This document shows, in pieces, positions 8,584 through 17,314 of a stretch of DNA of 41,348 nucleotides. A model generated the notes under the pieces. The model was not told the origin of the DNA. It saw only the letters and a list, made by a program, of their open reading frames with translations, and made no database searches. The DNA comes from a virus: the IMG/VR virus record IMGVR_UViG_3300042691_037827, positions 1-41,348 of that record; one strand, given 5' to 3'. The position numbers and the translations under genes are program-made. Each line of letters begins with the position of its first letter. Positions within the stretch are counted from its first letter, which is position 1.

Positions 8584-9840
8584 TCACGCAATCGCGATGC
8601 GGATACCGGCCTGGGCCAGTTGTTCGTTGTCCAGGGTCCCGGTGCATCCCTGGTCCAAGTGCGCTTCCAACTGAATGGTGCACTTGACCATGTTTCCCGC
8701 GCCCTTTGCGAACTTCGGAACGCCCTTCACGATGCACCTGGGAAGGTCGAAGATGATCGCGCGGCGGCCGGTGGCGGTGTCCACGGGAATCACGATGAAG
8801 CACGACAGTTTCGTGAAGTCCGTGAACCATGTGGTGTCCGCGTCGCGGTCCGCCCTGAAGGTCAGTTCCGCGGTGGCCACCGCATCCTGCAACCCTTCGG
8901 TGCGGGCCACGGCTCGCATGCCCTCGGTCCCGCCGGACAGAGTCTCCAGATGCTTGTTTCCCAGGTTGACCTTGACGGACATGGACTCCACCGGGTAGTC
9001 CACTCGGTTGGTGTCCGTCGCATCCTGGAGATAGACCAGGGCGTTGCGGCACACCAACGGGGAGTCCATGGAGTCCGTGGCGTTGGCCGTGGACAGGCTG
9101 AGTGCGGACGGGCCGGTGTACCGGGCGAACGTCAGGGCGAAGTCCCCCGAAGCGAGTTCGCCACGGGACAGTTTGAACTCCACTCCGCCGGTGCCCCCGA
9201 CGAATTCCCATTGGTAGTTGGCATCCTGCGCGTTGGCGATGCGCACCCGGAGTGACTTGGAGTTCGTCCGCGTGGGATACCACGTCGGGGCGTTGACGAT
9301 GACAGCGCCCACGGACGGGGTGGTGGACAGTTCGGGCCACACCGTGACGGCGTCCGTGGACCGGGACGTGATGCGACAGGCCACCAGACCGTCCGCCGGG
9401 TCTTCCACCAGACACAACTGTCCGGCCGGGAATCTCGCTCCCTGGGTGGCCGTGACGCTGAATCCGGTGGCGGATGCGGCGGACGCCACCAGGGACCCGG
9501 CCGCCACGGACTGACCGCCGAAAAGTGCCTCCATGAGCACCCAGAGGGGCGGAGCACTGGCCCCCGTGGGGACCGTGGCCGCCGCCAACAGGACCGTGGA
9601 AGCGGGCTGCAACAGATAGGTGAACTTCAGCGCACCGGACTTGAAGGACTTGACAGGGTCGCGCACGTCAAACGGGCGGACCTTCAGGGTCTTCACGTCC
9701 ACCGTGGTCTGGTTCCGTTCCGGGACCAGGGTTTCCGCCACGGGGAAGGCATTGACATCCGTCCCGCCCGACGCGAACGATGATTCGAGCGCGAAGAAAC
9801 AGCGGGCCAGGGTTTCGATGATATCGACGGGGGTAGCCAT
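8584..9840 (-). CDS. Major tail protein (tail tube)
   Basis: The product is 418 residues from the ATG at 9840. It is long for a siphoviral tube protein, which fits an N-terminal tube domain plus an inserted or appended beta domain (residues about 95-200, rich in Thr, Ser, Val). The C-terminal third contains regular beta strands ending in a segment similar in style to tube proteins, with polar strands and a conserved-looking Lys/Gly/Ala-rich loop. It lies directly before the frameshifted chaperone pair and tape measure, the diagnostic location. A hairpin follows the gene. The gene is near the centre of the tail module and should be among the most highly expressed. Confidence 0.85.
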   Translation of the reverse strand: MATPVDIIETLARCFFALESSFASGGTDVNAFPVAETLVPERNQTTVDVKTLKVRPFDVRDPVKSFKSGALKFTYLLQPASTVLLAAATVPTGASAPPLWVLMEALFGGQSVAAGSLVASAASATGFSVTATQGARFPAGQLCLVEDPADGLVACRITSRSTDAVTVWPELSTTPSVGAVIVNAPTWYPTRTNSKSLRVRIANAQDANYQWEFVGGTGGVEFKLSRGELASGDFALTFARYTGPSALSLSTANATDSMDSPLVCRNALVYLQDATDTNRVDYPVESMSVKVNLGNKHLETLSGGTEGMRAVARTEGLQDAVATAELTFRADRDADTTWFTDFTKLSCFIVIPVDTATGRRAIIFDLPRCIVKGVPKFAKGAGNMVKCTIQLEAHLDQGCTGTLDNEQLAQAGIRIAIA

Positions 9841-9867
9841 GGGGACACTTCGATGGGGGTAGGGTTG

Positions 9868-10371
9868 CTACAGTGGAACCCTGACCTTCAGAACGAAAGG
9901 CACGGCCAATATGCACCGGTCCGTGCCAACTTCAACCCCGCCACCCCCAACTGGTTCCAGGTCAATGACGTGGGGGGACAGGCCGCCCAGGTTCCGCCAG
10001 GACCCCAGGGCCGATTCCAGCGCTTGCCGGTCTTCGTTGGCTCGGTCCTGGATTGCCACCAGGGTCCCCGCCCCCGACTGTTCGCCGGTGCCCTCCGCCG
10101 CATCCCCCGCCCCGGTCAGGACATACCCGACGCGAACTGTCAAGGTGTGCTGGTACAGGCCGAACCCCGCGCCCCGGTCCACCGGGACCAGGGGGGTGCG
10201 CGCGTTCGGGATGTCCACGGACACCGCGCGTTCCAGCGTCCCCAGGTCATGCGTGGCCAGCGTCGCTTCCGACGTGGCCGCAAGGTGGAAGCGCCCCTGG
10301 GCGATGGGGTAATCTCCGATGTACTCTCCCAGGATGATGTCCTGGATGCGGGCCCGGATGTCGGATTGCAT
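9868..10371 (-). CDS. Tail terminator / tail completion-like protein
   Basis: The product is 167 residues from the ATG at 10371. Size and position, just before the tail tube gene, match the tail terminator that caps the tube and joins it to the head. It starts with an amphipathic helix, followed by beta strands and an Ala/Gly-rich loop, and ends in alternating hydrophobic strands, which is compatible with the terminator fold. It follows the previous gene after 3 bases, so translation is likely coupled. The assignment is synteny-based. Confidence 0.65.
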   Translation of the reverse strand: MQSDIRARIQDIILGEYIGDYPIAQGRFHLAATSEATLATHDLGTLERAVSVDIPNARTPLVPVDRGAGFGLYQHTLTVRVGYVLTGAGDAAEGTGEQSGAGTLVAIQDRANEDRQALESALGSWRNLGGLSPHVIDLEPVGGGGVEVGTDRCILAVPFVLKVRVPL

Positions 10372-10374
10372 AGG

Positions 10375-11250
10375 TCACCTTCGAAGGAAGCGGATAGAAT
10401 GAGTGCTCCACCCAGGTTCCCCAGTCTTCGCGTCCCCATCCTGGTCTTCATCCAGGGACAGGGTGGCCATGGCCGCGTCCAGTTCCTGGGAGAACCGAGT
10501 CTCCAAGCGGGCCAGTTGCGCGTCCGCTTCGGTCGTCCCGGCCCCCGGTTCCAGCAACAGAACCAGGGTGAAGTATTCGTGTGGGATCGTCAGGTCCACT
10601 GTGCCCACCACCCCACCCGGGGGGACCTTGGCGGCCACCCTTCGAAGAACCATCGTCCAGGCATCCGCCAGGGTGTCAGGCATCCAGGTTCCCTCTGGGA
10701 TGTACTTCGACGCCAGGGGGTCCCGGCGGCGGACCGATTCGACGGACGCATACGTCACCGGAGAATATCGGGTCACGTCAAACGGGAGGGCCAGGGGGTC
10801 CTGGTCTTCGCCCCCGCTGACCCATTCCCATTCCACCCTGAAGTTGCGGCCCGCCGTGGCGGCCGTGGCGGCCGTGATGGGGAAGGTCACCCGGGTGGAC
10901 GCGAACGTGTCCCCGGTGGCCCTGGCGGTCCGCAGGGGGCGAGCCAGGGACAGGGTGGTGGCCCCGGTAACCTTGGTCACCAGAACGAACTCCCCACCCA
11001 CCGCTTCCGGTCCGCCCAGTAGGTACAGGCGGCCCGCCACCACCCCCGTGGTGGATGCCAGGGTCAGGGTGCGCGAACCCGCGGGGGCGGTGGCGTTGAC
11101 CGTGGTGGACAGTGCCGTGAACCCCGCGGCCCCGGACGACTGGATGACCCCTCCGGTGACGCTCGCCACCGTGAACGTACCGGCCGCATCCGGGACGCGG
11201 GGGGCGTACACCGCCAGTGTCCCGCCCTGGTTCACAGGCACCCATCGCAT
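10375..11250 (-). CDS. Head-tail connector region protein (unassigned)
   Basis: The product is 291 residues from the ATG at 11250, three bases after the previous stop. The N-terminal 125 residues are Thr/Val/Gly-rich and look like one or two beta-sandwich repeats; the C-terminal part (about 130-290) is mixed, with Trp, Tyr and charged helices. The gene lies between capsid and tail completion genes, so a neck, adaptor or decoration role is likely. No family is recognised. The two-part composition suggests a virion domain fused to an adaptor-like domain. Confidence 0.7.
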   Translation of the reverse strand: MRWVPVNQGGTLAVYAPRVPDAAGTFTVASVTGGVIQSSGAAGFTALSTTVNATAPAGSRTLTLASTTGVVAGRLYLLGGPEAVGGEFVLVTKVTGATTLSLARPLRTARATGDTFASTRVTFPITAATAATAGRNFRVEWEWVSGGEDQDPLALPFDVTRYSPVTYASVESVRRRDPLASKYIPEGTWMPDTLADAWTMVLRRVAAKVPPGGVVGTVDLTIPHEYFTLVLLLEPGAGTTEADAQLARLETRFSQELDAAMATLSLDEDQDGDAKTGEPGWSTHSIRFLRR

Positions 11251-11253
11251 GGC

Positions 11254-11994
11254 TTACTCGCTTTCCTTCGGGGCCTTGGTCTTCCCCTTGGCCTTGGCCG
11301 CCGCAATGGCCACCAGTGCGGCTTCCTCCGGGACTTCCTCCACCAACCACTGGCACAGTCCCCGGGCGCGCTGGCCACTGCGGTCAGCGGACCGGAGGGA
11401 GCGGAAGACCACGTCCCCCACGCCGAACCCCCAGGACTGGAGAATCAACACCGCGTCCCGGAGGGGGTACGGGGCGGGGGTACGGGTCACCTCCCTGGTC
11501 ACGAACAAGGTGTGTCCCGCCTTGCCCAGACTCAACCGTCGGTCGCCCCCGAATGCCTTGGCCTGGGACGCCTCCCGGTTCGTGGGAATGTTCCCGCCCA
11601 GGTTGCCCACCTTCGCCACCAGGACCTTACCCACCTTGTCCTTCGGAAGCGGCCGCCCCTGGGGGTCGCGCGACGGGGGGACGGCCGCCCCCTTTTCCAC
11701 TTCGCCCGTGCCGGGGTGTTCGTAGTCCAGGACCGACGGGTCCACCAGTCGAAGGTAGACCATGGGGAGGGACGGGACGGGGGTTCCGTCCGCAGTCGCC
11801 CCGACGGTCAACAGGTTCATCGCGATGAACTTACACCAGTCGTCCGGGCAGTTCAGGACCGCGCGAAGGACGGGCTTCTCTTCATCGGTCAGCCTCTGAA
11901 GTTCGCTCGCCACGTAGGCTTCCTGGTCAGACTCCGGCCGGTTGCCGTACTGTTGCGCGTCCCAGTCCCGGCAAAACTCGATATTCTCCACCAC
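11254..11994 (-). CDS. Structural-module protein of unknown function
   Basis: The product is 246 residues from the GTG at 11994, preceded by a strong GGAGGA ribosome site. The N-terminal half is acidic and helical, with conspicuous Trp and Cys residues near positions 48-54. The C-terminus ends in an Ala/Lys-rich charged tail. It has no signal peptide or membrane segment. It is the first gene after the strong hairpin at 12047-12088, so it may open a separately expressed connector and tail transcript. A neck or connector function is possible, but nothing in the sequence proves it. Confidence 0.72.
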   Translation of the reverse strand: MVENIEFCRDWDAQQYGNRPESDQEAYVASELQRLTDEEKPVLRAVLNCPDDWCKFIAMNLLTVGATADGTPVPSLPMVYLRLVDPSVLDYEHPGTGEVEKGAAVPPSRDPQGRPLPKDKVGKVLVAKVGNLGGNIPTNREASQAKAFGGDRRLSLGKAGHTLFVTREVTRTPAPYPLRDAVLILQSWGFGVGDVVFRSLRSADRSGQRARGLCQWLVEEVPEEAALVAIAAAKAKGKTKAPKESE

Positions 11995-12046
11995 TCTGGT
12001 ATCCTCCGGGCCACCGCCTGAATGGCAGGGGCATTGCCCAAACGAT

Positions 12047-12088
12047 ACGGCCCCTGTCCCAAGGAATCAACCTTGGTACAGGGGCCGT
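12047..12088 (-). terminator. Long hairpin downstream of the capsid genes
   Basis: Two 18-base arms (12047-12064 and 12071-12088) pair at 17 of 18 positions around a 6-base loop, GC-rich at the base. It lies between the capsid-associated gene and the connector/tail genes. A short T-containing stretch follows on the minus strand but not a classic U-tract. It probably reduces read-through from the abundant capsid message. Confidence 0.72.
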
Positions 12089-12113
12089 TCCCAGGTCAGG
12101 GGAGGGGGCCGGG

Positions 12114-12464
12114 TCAGCGTCCCTGAACCCTGAACGTGAAGGTCAGCGCGGACAGGTCCGTGGTGCTCGCCACCTGGGTGGCCGCGGACTTGGCCACGAA
12201 CTTACCGGTGGCGGGGGCACCATCCGCCGCGCGGATGTACGCAAGGTCATAGAGACCCGCGGCCGCCGTCCCCACACCCACCAGGGACGCGGCATGCACG
12301 GCCGTGAACAGGGCACCGGCGGCGGACAGGACCGCACCGGCGGACAGGTCCACCACGGACCCCCCCGTGTCGTACGAACTGGGTCCGGTGGCGGTGACGA
12401 TCGCAGTCTTTTGAAACCCGTTCTGTTCCTGGAACAGAACCGACGTGACGGTAAAGGCGCTCAT
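12114..12464 (-). CDS. Capsid-associated (decoration-type) small protein
   Basis: The product is 116 residues from the ATG at 12464, immediately downstream of the major capsid gene. It is rich in Ala, Thr, Val, Gly and Ser with few charged residues, suggesting a compact beta protein, and lacks signals or membrane segments. Small proteins in this slot often decorate or stabilise the capsid. It shares the capsid transcript, which is closed by the hairpin at 12047-12088. The decoration role is inferred from position and composition. Confidence 0.65.
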   Translation of the reverse strand: MSAFTVTSVLFQEQNGFQKTAIVTATGPSSYDTGGSVVDLSAGAVLSAAGALFTAVHAASLVGVGTAAAGLYDLAYIRAADGAPATGKFVAKSAATQVASTTDLSALTFTFRVQGR

Positions 12465-12552
12465 GGGATGGACTCGGTGGACCCCTCCGCAGGGGAGGGG
12501 GGAACGTTACGAGAGGGAAGCGACGAACGGACCGCCGGGGGCGGGCCCAGGT

Positions 12553-13503
12553 TCACGGGGTGATACCGCGCATGATCCCATGGACGCGGCGGTTGGGCAC
12601 ATGCAGCGCCATGCCCACGCTGACCATGTATTCCTCGTTATCGTTGCGGAGGCCCAGTTGCTTGGTTTCCACGTCGCGAATCATGAGAATCGCCGGGTCA
12701 TCGTTGACCAAGTCCAACCAAAGCAGTTCCGAGTTCGCCATAGTGCGAATCGGGGTGATGGGGATACCGTTGAACCCCATTCCGTTCCGCATCACTCCGA
12801 TGTCGAACGGTTGTCCGCTGACACTGGGAAGCTCACCCCGGTAGATGGAACCGGACCCGGCGGAGGGGCCCTGAATGTTCCCGTAGTTTTTCATCTGGTT
12901 CGTGTTGCCCAGAATGACGGACGGGTCCGCCCCTCTCGCCAGGGCAATCATGTTGCCGTAGAAGTCCTGCATGTCCGCCACGTCCAGGGTTCCGATGGAG
13001 CCCGTTTCCTGGGACGCCCAGAGGGTGATGCTCGCGGGGTCGATACCCGCGTAAACGTCCGCCGCATCGATGATGGACGAGAAGCCCTTGTCCTGGGCGG
13101 AACCACACAACGTGGTCTCGCACAGGTAAAACAGCGCCTTCAGGGCGTCCGCAAGCTCACCCTTCAGCAAGTCTTCGAAGGTCCCGCCCTTCGCAATCTG
13201 GTCGCGAAGGTGGCCCGTAATGGCCGCCACCGCTCGCGCGTACCAGGGCGAAAGCGACGCCTGGGCAAAGGTGCGCTTGCCGGGACTCGCCAGCCCCTGG
13301 TTCTCCACGAACAGTTCCGCGCTGGCGTTGCCGCTGTAGGTCAGATTCCACTTCCGGGGGGACGAACCGGCCCACTGGCGAACCCTCCCCTGGGAGCGCA
13401 TGAAGTCCAGGAAGTCCGTTCGACGGGCGGTCAGGTCCGTGGGTCCGCCTTCCTGGATATTCGGGCGAATGAGAGCGGACGAATCCGAAACGTTCAGAGT
13501 CAT
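12553..13503 (-). CDS. Major capsid protein
   Basis: The product is 316 residues from the ATG at 13503, directly after a coiled-coil scaffold gene. Length and mixed alpha/beta composition fit an HK97-fold coat protein: a flexible N-terminus, a charged helical region (about residues 85-130, the spine-helix zone), a Gly/Asp-rich central part, and a beta-rich C-terminal domain around residues 230-316. No maturation protease gene is recognised nearby, so the N-terminus may not be cleaved. A stable hairpin lies in the 5' leader. Assignment is by synteny (scaffold, capsid, small capsid protein) and size. Confidence 0.85.
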   Translation of the reverse strand: MTLNVSDSSALIRPNIQEGGPTDLTARRTDFLDFMRSQGRVRQWAGSSPRKWNLTYSGNASAELFVENQGLASPGKRTFAQASLSPWYARAVAAITGHLRDQIAKGGTFEDLLKGELADALKALFYLCETTLCGSAQDKGFSSIIDAADVYAGIDPASITLWASQETGSIGTLDVADMQDFYGNMIALARGADPSVILGNTNQMKNYGNIQGPSAGSGSIYRGELPSVSGQPFDIGVMRNGMGFNGIPITPIRTMANSELLWLDLVNDDPAILMIRDVETKQLGLRNDNEEYMVSVGMALHVPNRRVHGIMRGITP

Positions 13504-13520
13504 GTGCGGGTGTTCGATTC

Positions 13521-13549
13521 ACGGCCCGCGCACACTCCGGGCGGGCCGT
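13521..13549 (-). promoter_or_regulatory. Hairpin in the capsid gene leader
   Basis: ACGGCCCGC (13521-13529) pairs with GCGGGCCGT (13541-13549) around an 11-base loop. It lies between the scaffold stop and the capsid start. A similar element lies upstream of the lysis gene at 40443. It may stabilise the capsid message or attenuate transcription. Confidence 0.6.
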
Positions 13550-14151
13550 CAAGTCCCGGCGGGCTTGGTCCCAGCGGGGGCCCCCTGCGCGGCCGGGGCG
13601 GCCGCCTTGGTCGGGGGCGAGAACATGGCATGGGTAAGTTGACGTGTCAGTCGCGTCAATCCCTCGTTCGTGGACAGGTCCGCCGGTTGGCTCTGTTGAA
13701 CCACCTGGGTGGCGGGGGCACCGGACCCACCACCGGGGACCGCCGGGGCGAGAAGATACTTTCCGTCCCCTCCGAAGAACTCGGCCAGGCACACGTCCAC
13801 GTCCCGGGCGGGGTCCGCCTTAGACACCACCTTACCGTTGTGAACGATGAAGTCCGCGGCCCGGAGGGCCACCACATGGTCCGGGTTGAGCGCGCGGGCC
13901 TTGGCCGCCGCGTTCGTGACGGCCGTCCGCACCATGGACCGCTCGCGTTCCGCGTCCGCTTCCTGGGCCTTGCGTCGCAGTTCTTCCGCCTCCCGGACGG
14001 CCTGGGCGGCCTTGGCGTTCGCAATCTGAACTTCCCTCTGGGCGTTCGCCAGGGCCGTGGGGTCGACCCCGGGGGCCGCCCCCGTGGGGGGCGCACCGGC
14101 GGGGGCCGGGGCCTTGGCACGGAACTTGTTACCGAAAACGTGAATGGTCAT
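13549..14151 (-). CDS. Capsid scaffold protein
   Basis: The product is 200 residues from the ATG at 14151. The N-terminus is a Pro/Ala/Gly-rich linker, followed by an Ala/Glu/Arg/Lys-rich segment (about residues 35-85) with heptad character, then a short folded stretch and a Pro/Ala/Gln-rich tail. Scaffolds of HK97-fold capsids commonly have such an extended coiled-coil composition, and the gene directly precedes the major capsid gene. No serine protease motif is seen. The Gly-rich middle suggests flexible linkers. Confidence 0.75.
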   Translation of the reverse strand: MTIHVFGNKFRAKAPAPAGAPPTGAAPGVDPTALANAQREVQIANAKAAQAVREAEELRRKAQEADAERERSMVRTAVTNAAAKARALNPDHVVALRAADFIVHNGKVVSKADPARDVDVCLAEFFGGDGKYLLAPAVPGGGSGAPATQVVQQSQPADLSTNEGLTRLTRQLTHAMFSPPTKAAAPAAQGAPAGTKPAGT

Positions 14152-14188
14152 TGTGGGTCACTCCGTAGGACGATGCGGGTGGTGTGTC

Positions 14189-14497
14189 TCAGGCGGGGGG
14201 CGCTTCCGCCGCGTCACCCTCCGCCTCCATGCCCAGGTCCGCCGCGATGTCCCCGGCGGACATGATCCCTTCATACTTTGTTCCGGCCGCGGACTCGGAC
14301 GCCACGGACGCGTCCCCGTTCTCCCCCACCGCGATGGTGAAGGACTTGAAGCCCGGGTCCATGCCATCCTGGACGGCCCGGGAGAACACCACCGCGATGA
14401 TGTCAGCGGCCGTGTCCGGGTCCATGCTCGGCGCGTTGTTGGCGGGGGCGGGGGCCGCGGACGCGTTGTCCGGGGCGGGGGCGTTGGGGTCAGCCAT
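14189..14497 (-). CDS. Small acidic protein of the head module
   Basis: The product is 102 residues from the ATG at 14497, which has a near-ideal GGAGG site 7 bases upstream; longer frames lack this. It begins with an Ala/Pro/Asn-rich low-complexity stretch of about 25 residues, followed by a compact acidic domain and an Ala/Glu-rich end. No family is recognised. It lies between control region A and the scaffold gene, so it may be an accessory head or assembly protein. Confidence 0.65.
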   Translation of the reverse strand: MADPNAPAPDNASAAPAPANNAPSMDPDTAADIIAVVFSRAVQDGMDPGFKSFTIAVGENGDASVASESAAGTKYEGIMSAGDIAADLGMEAEGDAAEAPPA

Positions 14498-14552
14498 GAT
14501 CGTTCCTCCGATGGGGTGGGCCCGGACTGCCCGGGCAAACTCCGCCCCTACC

Positions 14553-14852
14553 CTAACCCCCCACCACCAGGGGGGCAAGGGCCGCCCTGGCGGACTCGCA
14601 CAAGTCCCGCACCCGCGCGGCCAACCGGTGGGCCTTGCAAGGCAACGCGTACAGGTCCCGCGCGTTCACCGCATGGGCGGGGGCCGCGTCCAGTACCAGC
14701 GTGAACTCCCGGGTGGAATCGGCCGATGACTTGCGCTTGGTCTGGCGCAACGGGTCGAAGACCACGGTGGCCCCCAGGGCCGCGTAGCGAATGAGCGCGG
14801 CCGCATCATCGTGCGTGTGTACCAGACCATCATCCATCATCGTGATTCGCAT
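14553..14852 (-). CDS. First gene downstream of control region A, unknown function
   Basis: The product is 99 residues from the ATG at 14852. Longer frames run into the GTGCAC repeats of the control region and are unlikely. The protein is soluble, with an Arg/Ala-rich C-terminal helix and no recognised motif. It is the first gene of the leftward head and tail operon controlled from 14901-15187. Its leader is the most conserved part of the duplicated region, so its expression probably marks the switch to the structural phase. A regulatory or early structural role is possible. Confidence 0.62.
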   Translation of the reverse strand: MRITMMDDGLVHTHDDAAALIRYAALGATVVFDPLRQTKRKSSADSTREFTLVLDAAPAHAVNARDLYALPCKAHRLAARVRDLCESARAALAPLVVGG

Positions 14853-14900
14853 GGGCCCACCATGAACCGGCGGCCCGACCACGTCAAGCCCGGCCGGGCC

Positions 14901-15187
14901 GTGCACCCCGTGCATACCCGTGCACCCCGGGGGTGCACACACTCTGTCAGCGATTCCCCTGGAGATTCCTTACTGTGCATACCTTGCTCTCTATACTCTA
15001 GAAGAATTCATACAGTACAGTGACCATATATGGTCATGACAACATATGGTCACGGTATGGCAGAATATGGGGGACCAGGGCCCGGGGTATGCACAGTGTG
15101 CACGGCCCGCCAACCCCTGGACACCACTGGAGAACCCCCGTGCACCCCCGCCTTGGCCCCCACTGCACACCCATGCACGGGGTGCAC
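14901..15187 (-). promoter_or_regulatory. Control region A (inverted copy of 22593-22879)
   Basis: Read on the minus strand this 287-bp region aligns without gaps to 22593-22879, with 42 mismatches counted by eye (about 85% identity). It contains six GTGCAC hexamers plus near-matches, a 34-bp nested palindrome at 15020-15053, and a TATAGA box (14990-14995 complement) with no good -35 box. The 100 bases from the box onward match copy B at 96 positions. It heads the leftward structural operon. The intergenic gap 14853-15192 holds nothing else. Confidence 0.85.
15020..15053. repeat. Nested 34-bp palindrome, copy A
   Basis: A perfect 14-bp palindrome GACCATATATGGTC (15022-15035) is followed 16 bp later by a degenerate copy (15038-15051), both flanked by GTGAC/GTCAC arms around a central GTCATGAC. 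The whole element is close to an inverted repeat and could bind a pair of dimers. Confidence 0.85.
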
Positions 15188-15192
15188 ACCCC

Positions 15193-15654
15193 CTACCGAC
15201 GGACCTTAATCCGTGCCTTCATAATCGCTTTCAACAGGTCCCCAGAGTCATAGAACAGGCGGGTGTTGCCACCCTTCCGGGCCTGGGTCGATTCCTTCAG
15301 GGGGGCCAACTTGGACGCGATGTCCCCACCTGAGAATCCGATACGGTTCTGTAGGGTCTTCAGGTACACTTCAGCGGCCGCCTTCCAGGGACCATCCTTG
15401 TCCCCCAGTAGCGCCTTTGGGAGCGCCTTGGCGAACGCGGCCGCCATGTCCCCCAACAGGGAGGGGGTCAGTTGCAAGATGTCGCGGGGGGCCTGGACCT
15501 GCTTTCCCCCCACCTTCCGGCCTGCAACAATCCATTCAATCTTCTGCGTTTCTGTATCGGGAATCTCGATAGTCACCACCGGAACCTTGGTGGCCGTCAT
15601 AAGGCGCTTCAACTGTTGCCGGACGGCGTCCAGACCGCGAACCTCGATACCCAT
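15193..15654 (-). CDS. Neck / virion morphogenesis protein, gp10- or gpG-like
   Basis: The product is 153 residues from the ATG at 15654, three bases after the portal stop. The C-terminal half has the pattern seen in HK97 gp10-like and virion morphogenesis proteins: a LAPLKEST-type segment, a Lys/Gly turn, then LFYDSGDLLKAI, matching the usual wapLs-st...pLidtG-L-si pattern. These proteins form part of the head-tail connector. The location immediately after portal supports the call. Control region A begins just beyond its stop. Confidence 0.75.
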   Translation of the reverse strand: MGIEVRGLDAVRQQLKRLMTATKVPVVTIEIPDTETQKIEWIVAGRKVGGKQVQAPRDILQLTPSLLGDMAAAFAKALPKALLGDKDGPWKAAAEVYLKTLQNRIGFSGGDIASKLAPLKESTQARKGGNTRLFYDSGDLLKAIMKARIKVRR

Positions 15655-15657
15655 GTC

Positions 15658-17256
15658 TTACCCTCCAAACCCCGGCCCGCCAGGGGGCCGTCCAGGGCCC
15701 GCGCCCCCCACCATGCCACTACCGGGCGGCCGGACCCCGGGACCGCCCGGAAGGCCGCCCCCTGTCGCGGGAGGGGCCAACTTCAGACGAATCTCGTCCA
15801 TCATCTTATTCAGTTCTTCATCCGACACGGACAGGGAGGCATTCAGGGCCTGACGAATGGCGGCCATGGCCCCGGCCGGGCCCAGGTCATCCTTCAGCGT
15901 TTGCAGCAACAGAATTGCTCGCGCAAGGTCTTCGCTGGCGTCCGGCAAAACGTACCGCTTCGGATAGTTCAGGGCGTAGGTGGCGGCCCGGCGGAGGATT
16001 GCGGCGGTCAAGTCCAGGCTCTGCCGTTCGTAGGCTTCCAGGTTCCCGGCGAACCTTTTGCATCGGCCCTCGAATCCCCTTGACTTCAACTGAATCGCAA
16101 GCCCGGACTGGGCTTCATTCGTGCCTTCCACGGACACTTCCAGGCCCGCCATGCGGTAGGCGGCCCCCATGAGGAACACCGCATGGTCCCGGAGTTCCCG
16201 GGTTTGCTCGGCGGAGGGTTGCACCCAGGAAGGGACGCCGGTGTCCGAGGGGTACCCCAGGGCGGTGTCCGGCCCCACTTCGACCTTGGTTTCCGGGTCC
16301 AGCGCCCCCGTGGTGGACTTCTGAGGAATGGCCAGGAACGGGAACGCGGTCTTTCGGTGGATGTCCCCCACGTTCGAAAGGGTGTTGTATACCTCTCGCG
16401 CGATGTCACAGGTGTCCGCCACCAGGGACACCCCCAGGGGCCAGCGCGAGGAAGTCACTTCACGGAAGAACGAGAACACCACCGGGACCTTGCCAGGGTG
16501 GGCCAGCGCCCCCCGGCCGGTGACTTCGCCCGCGGCCATGAGCTTGTCACGTTGCGCCAGATACCCGCTGGCAAGGTCCGCCGTGGTGGACATGCGGAAC
16601 CATTCCTTGGTGGTGTACCGGTACAGGTTCACCTGTTGCGTGGACGAATCCGCCATGTCACTGGTGTATGGTTGGTCCACGAAAGCGAACTCCGTAATGT
16701 TCCCCTCCGCATCCACGTCAACCCAGGCAATCGCCGGGGGGTGGACGATGGTGGCTCGGATGCCCACACCCATCGCCTGTTCCTCCGCCCGGTTGGCCGC
16801 GGGGTTCACGGCCGGGGTATCGAACAGGGTAGCGACGAACCCATAGACCGCGGTCCATCGGGCCACTTCCGCCATGTGCACGTCCCAGGTCCGGCCCTGT
16901 CCGTTCAGGTTCTTCATGAACCCTTCCAGGTCACCCAGGTCCCGGGCCGTGGCGGCCGTGGCCGCGTCCGCGTAGGCGTCCACGATGGGTGCTACAATGT
17001 TCAGGTAGGACGCCAGATTGTGGCGGGACTGGAAGGCGGACACGCGCTCCCCCGCGTGGGGCACAAGGTAGGAAGCCACCGTGGCCGCCAGGGTTTCGGT
17101 GATGACATCCGTTTCCCTATTGTGGGTGTACGCGTACACGGACGCCACCCCCATCGTGGGCGAACTCGGACTTCGGTAGTGGGGCCCTCCCCAGTAGGAA
17201 TCCTGGTAGAACGCGAAGCGCCCTCGGTGGGCATCGTAGGTTGCCGGGCTTGACAT
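15658..17256 (-). CDS. Portal protein
   Basis: The product is 532 residues from the ATG at 17256; a longer frame would overlap a plus-strand gene. It forms the dodecameric ring at one capsid vertex through which DNA is packed. Length, an early Tyr/Trp-rich N-terminus, a charged alpha/beta body and a long helical C-terminal part (about residues 400-480) fit the SPP1-type portal class. The last 40 residues are an unusual Gly/Pro-rich tail. It is followed directly by a gp10-like neck protein. A CATACT box 6 bases before the ATG could give a near-leaderless message, but no clear -35 box is present. Confidence 0.85.
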   Translation of the reverse strand: MSSPATYDAHRGRFAFYQDSYWGGPHYRSPSSPTMGVASVYAYTHNRETDVITETLAATVASYLVPHAGERVSAFQSRHNLASYLNIVAPIVDAYADAATAATARDLGDLEGFMKNLNGQGRTWDVHMAEVARWTAVYGFVATLFDTPAVNPAANRAEEQAMGVGIRATIVHPPAIAWVDVDAEGNITEFAFVDQPYTSDMADSSTQQVNLYRYTTKEWFRMSTTADLASGYLAQRDKLMAAGEVTGRGALAHPGKVPVVFSFFREVTSSRWPLGVSLVADTCDIAREVYNTLSNVGDIHRKTAFPFLAIPQKSTTGALDPETKVEVGPDTALGYPSDTGVPSWVQPSAEQTRELRDHAVFLMGAAYRMAGLEVSVEGTNEAQSGLAIQLKSRGFEGRCKRFAGNLEAYERQSLDLTAAILRRAATYALNYPKRYVLPDASEDLARAILLLQTLKDDLGPAGAMAAIRQALNASLSVSDEELNKMMDEIRLKLAPPATGGGLPGGPGVRPPGSGMVGGAGPGRPPGGPGFGG

Positions 17257-17281
17257 GCTCCCAGTATGTGACGGCCGTCCC

Positions 17282-17309
17282 TTGAAAACCACCCCCGACG
17301 TGGTAGGGT
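17282..17309 (+). promoter_or_regulatory. Candidate promoter for plus-strand cargo gene
   Basis: TTGAAA (17282-17287), a 16-bp spacer and TAGGGT (17304-17309) lie 5 bases before the ATG at 17315. The arrangement resembles the near-leaderless promoter at 18844-18872, though the spacer lacks the GTAA...TTAC dyad. Confidence 0.45.
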
Positions 17310-17314
17310 AGGGA

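Noticed and set aside
12445-14265. Plus-strand frame of 606 codons opposite capsid and scaffold genes
   Set aside because: Crosses several real minus-strand genes and intergenic hairpins; composition is that of a shadow frame.
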